From NCBI RefSeq assembly GCF_016097555.1, contig NC_054701.1:59923676-59987675 (forward strand): DNA of 64,000 bases. The letters run 5' to 3'. Of this stretch, positions 46,054-56,500 are shown piece after piece; positions within the stretch are counted from its first letter, which is position 1, and each line of letters starts with the position of its first letter. This DNA comes from Gigantopelta aegis. Lineage: Eukaryota > Mollusca > Gastropoda > Neomphalida > Peltospiridae. The notes under the pieces were generated by a model that searched no databases, was not told the DNA's origin, and saw only the letters and a program-made list of their open reading frames with translations. The position numbers and the translations under genes were made by a program.

Positions 46054-46650
46054 AAGGATATATATAAATTAACAACAAAACACTGATATTATGCCCTAAA
46101 TAATGTATGTATAGGGTACATTCACCTGTTGGCCACACTCGTCCCACACAACTGATAACAGTTTACGGTACACGTTTATTGACACTGAAATAATATTTCA
46201 TAGATTTCAGACAATGAATTAAATGATGGTTTTGTTTTTAAAACAATAGTGATACACATCTGAAAGCACATATTTACAAGTACATGTACAGTGGGTTCTA
46301 CCTAATCGCATAGTGCGTAATGGAATATTTCTCCTAATTGCTATATTTGTTGCAACACCAAACCATTTCCTATAAATTGTATGCAAAACGTGCTATTTAA
46401 TTGAATAGAGTCTGATCAAAATGTGCATATTTGCAAAGCAAAATGGCAAAAAAAACTATTTAAAATGTGTGTAAATTAAAAAAAAAAAAATTAAGCATGC
46501 CTTTATTTCATGTCAAAAGAAGTTTTAGTTTAAAATAAATTACGTAAGCGCTGTAATCACCAACTAAAAACATGCAGAGTTGTCCATTTTTGTTGTGTCA
46601 TCATATGACTGCCAGATATGGTAAACCTGTATTACAGACCATATTTTCAC
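46054..46650. other. AT-rich non-coding stretch
   Basis: Nothing recognised. Confidence 0.4.
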
Positions 46651-46659
46651 TATACTCTA

Positions 46660-47350
46660 ACCTTGCTGAATTGGTCTTTCCTTATGCAACCTTCGCTTAG
46701 AACTTGTGCTATGGAGCTGGGTATGGTTTCAGATTGATCTATGGTCATACCATGGTCTCTTAAGTTCTTCATTCATCCACAAATCATGTTTCACCATATT
46801 TAACCATTTTCACTAATCACCGTCATGTCACATGATCTGCCATCCATCTGTAACTTTGATGTGAGGATGTTTTGTGAGTAATCTACTCTGAAAGATGCCC
46901 ATACACACCAAGACCAGATGATGTACTGAACAAGAGGATCCATGTTATGGGTTTCTTGTCACCTGTAGTGTCAAGCAAGTGCTGTTGAATACTTAAACAT
47001 GCTTCTTGGACAAAAGAAACATCCAACACGCAGTATTCCTTCCTTTATTTCTGAAAGTCAAACACACCATGTTGTTTAGCATGCAGTCAAAAAATTTCAA
47101 CATATATCTCTATATATATGTGGTTTATACATGTTTGATTCTGGAAACCGCCCACAGTCATTCTGCTTTTCTCGGATGTGTAGTTGAGGATCCCTATCAC
47201 TTCTACATGGCATTTTCTTACAGGTGGTACATTTCCAGAAACTTGCATTTAAAGGGTATTGTACATCCCTTTTATTTTTGTCCTCTTCCCTTTGATTCCA
47301 AAAACGTGCCAATGATCGACCAGTCATGTTACAATGAAGGCACACCATCT
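46660..47350 (-). pseudogene. Unassigned coding-like relic, probably transposon-derived
   Basis: The minus frame at 47097-47348 has a Cys pair pattern FWKCTTCKKMPC followed by RDPQLHIREK. Further protein-like but interrupted text continues to about 46660. A Cys-rich tail is common in piggyBac-type and other transposases, but I cannot assign a family. Confidence 0.25.
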
Positions 47351-47391
47351 GTTTTGTTCATTTTAATAATGGTAGTAAAGAGTGGTTACCT

Positions 47392-47655
47392 GGGCCCTGT
47401 TTCACGAAGCGATCTTAGTGCTAAGATCATCATAAGTACATAACTACCATATGCTCATACAGTGATCTTAGCACTAAGATCATCGTAAGTACACAACTAC
47501 TTTATGCTCCTACAGCGATCTTGGCGTTAAGATCATCATAAGTACATAACTACCTTATGCTCCTACAGTGATCTTAGTGCTAAGATCATCGTAAATATAT
47601 AACTACCTTGTGCTCCTACAGCGATCTTAGCACTAAGATTGCTTCGTGGAGACAT
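47392..47655. mobile_element. Harbinger-like MITE with 53-bp internal tandem palindromes
   Basis: GGGCCCTGTTTCACGAAGCG at the left and ATTGCTTCGTGGAGAC at the right are related inverse ends. Inside, the palindrome GATCTTAGCACTAAGATC or variants starts at 47411, 47464, 47517, 47570 and 47623, exactly every 53 bp. Each intervening unit contains ATCATAAGTACATAACTACC. The ends and GATCTTAG palindrome resemble PIF/Harbinger elements common in marine invertebrates. Confidence 0.75.
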
Positions 47656-47839
47656 ATAAGTTTTTTTGGCTTTTCTTTAAAAAAAAAAAAAAAATTATAA
47701 TAATAATAAATTGCTTACGAGGTTCTGCCAGACTGGGCAGCCGGTATTACTTCCTCTGTTACTTACACATTTAATATGCCTCCACATGACTGAACATAAT
47801 CCTACACAACTTCGAGTAGAAATGGAAGTTTCTCTCCTA

Positions 47840-47945
47840 TTATTACCTTTGTTTGACACCCAATAGCCGATGTATGCTTTAGTGCTGGGATGTCATTAAA
47901 CATTCATTCAATCATTCAATCATTCAATCATTCACTCATATTGTT
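47840..47945 (+). mobile_element. SINE family D, 3' fragment
   Basis: TTTGACACCCAATAGCCGAT, TTTAGTGCTGGGATGTCATT, AAACATTCATTCAATC, then ATTCAATC repeats. This is the plus-strand 3' end of the family at 17470-17760 and 56470-56759. Confidence 0.75.
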
Positions 47946-48109
47946 CAGGACTTTATTTACAGAAAATCCCCGTTCTGCTGTGGGCTGGCCATGTGAGAAT
48001 ATCATTAACATTCTAATGACATTCAAAGAGCTGTGTAGGCATCTTCCTTATCCATGAATTGTCGCAGAAAGTTGTCAAGAAGGCAGCTTTTTGGATAAAA
48101 AAATAAAAA

Positions 48110-48350
48110 AATTGATTTGTTAATCGTCGGCTATTGGATGTCAAATATTTGATAATTTTGACATATAGTCTTAGAGAGGAAACCCACTACATTTTTCCAT
48201 TAGTTGCAAGGGATCTTTTATATTCATCATCCCACATACCGAATAGCACATACAACAGCCTTTTGATATATTGGTCGCGGTGCACCAAAATTACCAAATG
48301 TTGGATATCCAATAGCTGATGATTAAAAATAAATCAGTGCTCTAACTTTA
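48110..48350. mobile_element. Second head-to-head SINE chimera
   Basis: 48115-48285 is a reverse tail-B SINE (CGTCGGCTATTGGATGTC ... GGTCGCGGTGCACC). From about 48286 the forward strand of a tail-B end follows (AAAATTACCAAATGTTGGAT ... CAATAGCTGATGATT). Same geometry as 22585-22868. Confidence 0.7.
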
Positions 48351-49060
48351 ACTTTTACTTCTCCTGCTCTTTGGTTGAGACAATCACCTGTGGTGTGACC
48401 TATGGAGTAGCTCCAGTAGTTTTCTCTATACACCAGGTTCTTCATCTTTTTTTCAAGTGATTTTCTAGTTATTTTCTAACATGGAACAATACAAAATGAT
48501 GTTTATATGAGCAACCCGTTGGATACTTTCATCAATGTGCAATTTTAATTTAACCTCCTAGTCCTTGGCAAATAGTAAAGCAAAGACGCATTCACATGCC
48601 TCTGAGTTGTCAGTTTTGACCAATGTTATCAGTCCCATCAGGCCATACAGATACCAATCCTACACCCTGGTCTAATCAACAGTATAAATTAACGTTCTGT
48701 TTCCACATTTGATTGGATATATAATTTTTGTTATACATGTACAGGTTTTTACCAGAGTATTTTCGGTATCGTCAATATTATATATTAGAAATAAAAGGTA
48801 ATAATCTCTTTATCATATAATCTCAGCTTAATACGCATTTTTGTAAACTGTATACGCAACTTTAATTTCAGTCAAGCATTACCCGATATTCAAATGATGT
48901 AAGAATATGTGACGCTGTGTCTTTTTTTAATGGAAATGGATATCCTTACATAAAAATAAACTAGTGCTTAACATGTTTTGTTTTCCGAACACTGGACAGC
49001 TTTCAGTGTAAAATTGCTATTGAAATGTTTTAGTTTCATGTTTCATGAATGCATGTCAGT
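48351..49060. other. Non-coding stretch
   Basis: No gene or repeat supported. Confidence 0.4.
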
Positions 49061-49063
49061 TAA

Positions 49064-49563
49064 GGGCCTGCTACACGATACGATAGAATCAGACCGAGTC
49101 ACTCGTACGAGTCAATTGCACTGATTAAATCGGACATGTTGCCACATGGTACTTGTCAATCGTATGAAATGTGATGTCATTGAAAAAAATCCTTGCTGTA
49201 ACCATGGTAAACAATGTCGTGTATTGATAAGAAGGCGGCTGTCGTAACATTTCTGTCTTTATATAAATGACTGGACACACCCCTGATACAACTCTATGAG
49301 CTGTTAGGTCTGTACTGATGACAAGCGAACAGAGTTCGCCGCCATTACACTCAGAACGTGAAGGTTATCTGTGCCATGATCTGATTGGTCAATGTCCCCA
49401 AACGTCCAATTTAATCGTATGAAAATAGAACAGGTTCTAAACTTCGAGTCGTATGAGTGACTAGGGCCGATTCAGTTGTATGACATGCCACACGTTACGA
49501 TTTGCTTGTTGGCATTGCAATCCCAGTGACATGTATGAATCACTCGTATCGTATAGCAGGGCC
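49064..49563. mobile_element. 500-bp Harbinger-like MITE
   Basis: GGGCCTGCTACACGATACGA at the left and (inverse) GGCCCTGCTATACGATACGA at the right differ at three or so of 20 positions. Repeated CACTCGTACGAGTC / GAGTCGTATGAGTGAC and AATCGTATGAAA motifs are placed symmetrically inside. No intact transposase. Confidence 0.8.
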
Positions 49564-50680
49564 TTTTTGGAGTGTCATCGTAGTATGTTTGTTTAAATGT
49601 CAAAAACCTAGTGTCGTGACCTCAATTAATTTACATCTAATTTGCAAAGTTATCAAATTCTGAAAGTATGTGATCTGAAAAATATCACATACTTTGATTG
49701 CACTGAAAATGTGATAAATGTATTTATTCTTTTTTGAACTCTATAAATTCCACTTACCCGGAAGTTATATTATGACTTGCTGTTTAGTAAATTCACATTG
49801 AAAGTGTGAATTCGTGAAAAATAATTAACGAGCCCCGAATTCACACTTTGGCATGCATTCTCCAGCTTAATCTATTATTCATTAACTTTTTAATGTGACT
49901 ACCAAATTAGCTGATATTTTACATTATTTAATGAAAAAATGGCAAGGAACATTTATAAAATAACGGGATCCTTTTGGGTCTAACCTAAACGATTCAACCA
50001 GCAAATTGTCAGCACTTAATGGCTGACATTAGGCGTGTTACATGATTGTGCTAAACGTGTAACCTGTTATTTCCGATTTAGCATTGACAATCTTTGTTGT
50101 ATTCCACCTGAATACAATACTATCACTAGTATTAGGCTTATAAAGCTTAAATTACATATTCTTTCAATGATGCAGTTGTGTGGGTAAAGTGTTGTTCTTG
50201 TTTACGATGTTCAAGTTTAGTCAGTTGTGGGTTCAAATCTTTGACTTGAAGACACACAAAAGTTCAAATTGCATTGTTTTCAACTGGAATTCTTGAAAGA
50301 TAATTTACAGTTAGAACAGTAGTGTGACATCACAGGTGTGGATTATATATATTTCATTTATAACAAATGCATGTTGAATGATACAATTGCGCAATGCCCT
50401 GAGTGGGTATGATGTTACTGTTCTAAAATCAAAGAGTTGGCTATTTAATACTTTGTAGAGGTAAGTCATGTTTTTATACCAGAGCAACTGTTATTAAAAT
50501 AATTGAGCTTATAGTACTATTTAGTCAATAGAATTTTTTTTATAACCAAAATAAATCCTATTTAGTTGAATAATGTATTAACGATATAAAATTATTTTTA
50601 TTAGTGAAACTATAAACTTTATCCTCTCCTATAAATAAATATCTGCTCCTTTGTGAATATTGATATAACAGTTACTGTAT
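49564..50680. other. AT-rich non-coding stretch
   Basis: Short imperfect inverted repeats (AAATTCACATTGAAAGTGTG, GAATTCACACTTTGGCATGC at 49790-49860). No gene supported. Confidence 0.4.
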
Positions 50681-50682
50681 TT

Positions 50683-50970
50683 TATCCTGCAGCCACTGTT
50701 TCTATTGACAGATTATGATGCCAGATAAAGCAGTCATGAACGTATAGCAACAGAATATGACTTTTGACGTCACTCATGCGATGTCAATTACAAAATCGCT
50801 CCTATGACCTCTAGCTGAATAACAGAAATAATAGCTTTTCCCCTTACTTTTTATGGTCTGCTGGATAAAGATAATAACTGGTTAATGACGTACGATATCG
50901 GCGTTATCCTGTTCAGGCCAAATGAGAAATTCAACTTTGCAAGCCTCGCAGAATTTCCCATTCTTCCATA
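50683..50970 (+). mobile_element. ATCCTGCA-family repeat, copy 2
   Basis: TTTTATCCTGCAGCCACTGT, ATGACTTTTGACGTCACTCA, GCTGGATAAAGATAATAACT, TATCGGCGTTATCCTGTTCA, AATTTCCCATTCTTCC. The inverse of 33340-33700. Confidence 0.6.
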
Positions 50971-51179
50971 CTTCTCGATATAATTATTTTAAAGTAAAAT
51001 TATCAGTTTAACTATTTACAGTATTTTTCAAGATGGGAAATGCTTTTACAACCAGGCTGTGCAGAAATACTATCAGCTGATTTTGTAAACAAAATACGTT
51101 ATTTACTAACAGTATATATAATTGTGTAATAATACTCAGTGTCTCAGTTACACCTATACATATCCGTCTCAGGTCAGGT

Positions 51180-51295
51180 CAGGTCAGGTCACTAGCCATG
51201 TCAGAGATCGAGACCCAAGACAGACGTGCCTGGAAACTTTGGGGTGTATGGGCACGTAAATAGAGTTCCAAGTCCAAGTCCATATACATGTGTGA
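51180..51295 (+). mobile_element. SINE family E fragment
   Basis: Starts in (AGGTC)n, then CTAGCCATGTCAGAGATCGA and GTATGGGCACGTAAATAGAG, with a CCAAGT-repeat tail. Confidence 0.6.
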
Positions 51296-51409
51296 CCAGT
51301 GATGATGGCATACATTATGTAGTAAACACATTCACTCTATGTTTTGGGTTCTGAAAAAAAAAATCCCAAAATGTTGTGGAAAAGTCTTGGAATGTTATGG
51401 GTCTTGTAA

Positions 51410-51490
51410 GTGTAATTTGAATGAATGAATGTTTAACGAAACCCCAGCACAAAAATACACATCGTCTATTGGGCGTCATAAAAAGGTAAG
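51410..51490 (-). mobile_element. SINE family D, 3' fragment
   Basis: GAATGAATGAATGTTTAACG, then CCCAGCAC and GTCTATTGGGCGTCA: the same 3' end as 17470-17760, truncated. Confidence 0.65.
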
Positions 51491-52139
51491 TCTGTGAAAA
51501 TATTTGTAAGTGTAACAAACGTATATAACATGTGCAAGGATAAACCTCACTATGGCATGCATCATAGGCTATGATGTCACTATGGCGTGTGTCATAGTGA
51601 TGTCATAGCTTATGATGGTTTTACGATATCGTAGTGCTAAGATTGATTTGAAAACCTCTAGCCTGAACATGCCACGGAGGTACAATGAGTGGTAGGATCG
51701 ATTACTCTTGATGGATTTTGCTAATGATGTGGAGGCTTTATGTTGTACAACCAAATTGGTGCTTAATCAGACTCCTCCCCGATTTAGTTGGCATATGTAC
51801 CCTATATTGTGCAGCATAAACATTTACTTCTGATTTCACCAAGTTCTGTAAATTTGAACTATGTGAGAAATGAAAAACTAGATTTTTTCATTGTGTAAAA
51901 TATTAAGCAGAAATACATGTATGACAATCTGAAATAGTGTTGTGTTTTTTCTTCTATCCATAATCTCATTGCCCATACAGTACCAATCTCTACTGTTAGC
52001 TTGTCTGGATAGTCAGTACTGTCGGGCCATATCTAGAGGAAGGGCAGTGTAAAAATATGAAGAAATACCTTTTTTAATTTAAGTTTCCTTTTTGTGTAGC
52101 TGGAGGAGACCCTTTGTTACTGTGTCCTGATGATGCTTT

Positions 52140-52330
52140 TACTGCCCTCTGATATTTGAAAGGCTGTAGTATGTGCTGTCTTTGTGCAAATGCATTTAAA
52201 AGATTGCTGGCTGCTAATGGGAAAGTGTAGCAGGTTTCAAGTACCAAAATTACCATATATTTGACATCCAATAATCAGTGATTAATAAATCAGTGTGCTC
52301 TAGCGATGTCGTTAAACCAAATAAACTAAC
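52140..52330 (+). mobile_element. SINE relic, tail B
   Basis: AAAGGCTGTAGTATGTGCTG, GGCTGCTAATGGGAAAGTGT, GTGTGCTCTAGCGATGTCGT, then TAAACCAAATAAAC. Diverged and partly deleted. Confidence 0.7.
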
Positions 52331-52594
52331 TTTTTGATGATACCTTTACTGACCTCTTTAGCTTTTTAAGTTAAGTATAACTCTGCTGTAACATTATTAC
52401 ATAATTCAGTATTCAACAAATTGTATATGGGTAGGCAACACAATAGGTCAATGAATAACAAGAATACCGATGATATGCCCATCAGGAGTTTGATGGAAAA
52501 ACCATATCTATATTAATGAATATGTTATGGGTATGATTCAGTTCTAATTATGTGAAATGTTTTAATTGAGATGAATGAACAGTTTGTTTTGAAC

Positions 52595-53020
52595 CAACCA
52601 CCATCCCTAGTTGTTCCTACATGTGGTTTGATGGTCCTGTATGCAAGATATGATCTGGACACGGATTTACTGTTATGTGCAGTAGACAGTGAAACGTAGG
52701 TCACAGTGACCTAGTAATAGTATGTGACACACCACCATCCCATGTTGTTCCTAAATGTGAGGTTTGATTGTCCTGTATGCAAGATATGGTCCGGACATGG
52801 ATTTACTGTTATGTGCAGTAGACCGTGAAAAGTAGATCACAGTGACCTAGTAATAGTATGTGACACACCACCATCCCAAGTTGTTCCTAAATATGAGGTT
52901 TGATGGTCCTGTATGCATTTTTATGCAGGATATGGTCCGGACAAAAAAAAGTTAACAGACGGACAGATGGAAAATGCCATACCATACTATAATACGACCC
53001 ATAGATGGGCGTATAAAAAG
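52595..53020 (+). repeat. Tandem 130-bp repeat ending in a transposon-like 3' end
   Basis: Units begin CACCACCATCCC near 52600, 52730 and 52866 and contain TTGATGGTCCTGTATGCAAG, GGATTTACTGTTATGTGCAG and GGTCACAGTGACCTAGTAAT. The last unit leads into AAAAAAAAGTTAACAGACGG and ACCCATAGATGGGCGTATAA, a 3' end I have seen widely in aquatic invertebrate repeats. A perfect AGGTCACAGTGACCT palindrome lies at 52698-52712. Confidence 0.75.
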
Positions 53021-53194
53021 TAACTTCTGGCCTACCCATTCAGGTCAATTTGTGAAGAAAAAAAAAATTGGTTCAAAATTCCACTGAATTTTTTTTTTTT
53101 TTGGGGGGGGGGGCTTATCTTCCCCTATACAGATACATTGGACAGGTTTAAACCTGTAATCTTTCCGACATATTGACACAAATGAGAATTTTAA

Positions 53195-53526
53195 TCATCT
53201 CTTTATTGTCCAAACTGTGCCTGTAGTAAATCCATTGTTTTCTCTTGCAAGTTCATATGGTAACTTGTATTCAGCAACTTTTGTAAGAGTGTTTTTCACT
53301 GGATGAGTCAGAAGTGGCAGTCTTCCAGGATCACCAATAAGAATCTCTGTATTGTTTTTCATCAGTGTTGTCACCCACTGGATAACAGTATCGGCAAATG
53401 ATGCATCATAGAACATGTCGCCTAGAAGTACGACATCCCATCCTCTACCAGTCTGACCTATCAAATTGCATGTGTCGATCTGAACAGAGACGTCATTTAA
53501 CTTGGCATTCATTTTGGCTGCAATAC
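53195..53526 (-). CDS. ETFBKMT: ETFBKMT last coding exon
   Basis: The acceptor is a T tract followed by AAATTAGTTGCAG. Encodes the C-terminal half including GWDVVLLGDMFYD and LIGDPGRLPLLTHPV, stop TGA at 53197-53195. An AATAAA on the minus strand at 53207-53202 lies inside the last codons, and ATTAAA overlaps the stop at 53195-53190. Confidence 0.95.
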
Positions 53527-56500
53527 CTGCAACTAATTTAAAAAAAAAAAATTATATATAGCAAAACTGCATAATATGTTTTAAATCGCTAACATTTTAC
53601 AGATATAACAGAAAATAAAAAATTCCCAAAGCTGATTGCAATCATAAAAAACACATGGGGCTGATTCATACATTAATGATTTGATTTTTTCTTGTAATTA
53701 GAAACAGAATAAAAGACCCTAAAAACAAAGACCTGAATGAACTTGCTTCTACTCTTTCTGCACTGAGCTGCACCATTGAACAAACAACAATACAATGGAT
53801 ACCATAACACTGCAACATTCCCGGAAATGAGGAAGCAAACAAGTTCGCAAAAGAAGGAGGAAAAATGTTCCAAGAAGAGCTACAAATAACCAATGAGGAG
53901 ATGAAGGCCATTGTAAAGTGCACGTATAAGAGACAGTGGCTCCTTCAACATCCAGATCATAATAGCAGAGACAGTTACTACCAACTTTCAAGAGACGACC
54001 AGGTGATAATGATGCGACTAAGAACAGACCACTGTAGACTCGACTACCACATGTATACCAAATTCTGAGTGGGAAACAGTGGAACCTGCCAGCATGGTAC
54101 AGCATCCATGACTGTGGAACATTTCCTGCAACATTGTCCCACCTACCAGAACCAGAGAAAAGCAGTCTGGCCTTCAGATGAACCCCTGAAGGAGAAACCC
54201 TTTGGCGCCTTGGAGAACCTACAGAATACAGCAGCTTTTGTTCGAGCCAATGGGGTCTCTGTCTGAGTGTACAACGAAGATGAAGAAACAGAATACATCT
54301 CGGTGGTTACCACAGCCTTACAAACCTTAATCTATCCTAAATATTTTAAATAGCCTAACCATTACAAAGGCTTTAAGAGGCAGGACATAGCCCAGTGGCT
54401 TGATGCACGGTCAGTTTGGGATCGATCCCCATCTGTGGGCCCCATTGGGCTATTTCTCGTTCCAGCCAGTGAACCACGACTGGTATATCAAAGGCCGTGG
54501 TATGTGCTATTCTGTCTGTGGGATTGGTGCATATAAAAGATCCCTTGCTACTAATGGAAAAAAATGTAGTGGGTTTCATCTATATGACTATGTCAAAATT
54601 ACCAAATGTTTGACATCCAATAGCCTATTATTAATAAATCAATGTGCTCTAGTAGTGTCGTTAAACAAAACAAACTTTTTATAAAGGCTTTATTAAATAT
54701 AACCTAATGTTTTTTTTCAAACGACTGAGCTGTACCTTCATCTACATCATTAGATATTGCTGTTTTAGCTCCAGTCTTGGCAGCAGCAATGGCCGACGCT
54801 CCACATCCTGCTCCAACATCCAACACACACTTGTCTAGAAACTGACTGGGGTGGTCCAGAATGTACCTGCATTAAAACAAGTAATGATACAAAATACAGA
54901 GGTCTTTAAAAATTGATGACACTAACAAAGCTTATTAGAGTTTTAAAAATACAATTTAGTAAATTACTGTCCACTTTAGATACACAAAAAAAGAAGAAGA
55001 CTGTTTAAAAATATGCAAAAGCAATGTGAAAGAATAGCTCAGTTTGTGTAGATATTTTATAAAAGCCCATCAAGGTAAACAACTTTTGTAAAAAAAAAAA
55101 GAAGTTTTATTTAATGATGCACTCAACACATTTTATTTATGGTTATATGGCGTCAAACATATGGTTAAGGACCACAGATAATAATAGAGGAAACCCGCTG
55201 TCGCCACTTCATGAGCTACTTTTTTCGATTAACAGCAAGGGATCTTTTATATGCACCATCCCACAGACAGAGTAGCACATACCACAGCCTTTGATATACC
55301 AGTCGTGGTGCACTGGCTAGAATGAGAAATAGCCCAATGGATCCACCGACGGGGATTGATCCCAGACTGACCACGCATCGAGTGAGCGCTGTACCACTGG
55401 GCTACGTCCCGCCCTCAACTTTTGTAAAATGTTCATTTCAATTTATTTCCGTACTTATATCCAATTAAGGTTCAAGCACGCTGTCCTGGGCACACACCTC
55501 GGCTGTCTGAGATGTTGATCCAGGACAGTGGGTTAATTGTTAATGGTTAGTGAGAGAGAAGAGGGTGTAGTGGTCTTGCACCTACCTATTAAGTTGTTAA
55601 AACTTTCTCTGGGTGGGAGCTGGTACAGGGCTGCGAACCCAGTACCTCTACCAGCCTTACGTCCGATGGCTTAACCACAACACCACCGAGGCTGGTTGTA
55701 AAATGTTAAAGTTTGTTTTGCTTAATGACATCACTAGATCACATTGATTACAGTAACCAATGACTACTGGATGTCAAGCATTTGGTAATTTTGACCCATG
55801 GTCATCAGAGGAAACCCGCTACATTCTTCCATTGGCAGCAAAGGATCTTTTATATGGATCTTTCCACAGCCAGGACAGCACATACCAGGGCCTTTGATAT
55901 ACCAGTTGTGGGGTACTGGATCATGATGCTATATATGTAAGCGCCTTAAAAAAATCCTGGGGAAAGGCCTGGGATGGAACAAACAAAACAGAATGGGACC
56001 ACCAAGGAGATTAGATCCTGCAACCAAAGTACCTCGGGCAAGTGCTCTACCGACTGAGTTAAGATCCCATGTCACAACTTTCATGATCATAATCCAAAAG
56101 TTCTGCAATGTTCCTTTTATCACTTAGTATCCAAGAGACAAAAGAAAATGGTTTGATCTCAACATGTATATTTAGCAATATATGTGTACTGCTAAAATAA
56201 ATTATCATCTGATTTCAGTTAAATTACTGTATAGTTGTAATGAAGATGACTGGGATAAGAAGATGGTGGTTTAATAAAAACCTTAAGAACAGAGAAAAGA
56301 AAGAGTCCTAGGCCTGAGCATATGAAATTTAGTGTCCAGGACTCTAGTCTTTAATGATGTCACATGCATAGAGAATAATACACAGGTGGCCGTTAGATAC
56401 CATTTATCTTACGAGTTGTTTTAAAATGTATATAACGAGCGAAAGAGAAGTTGATACGTTTTTAAATGAATGAATGAATGTTTAATGACACCCCAGCACA

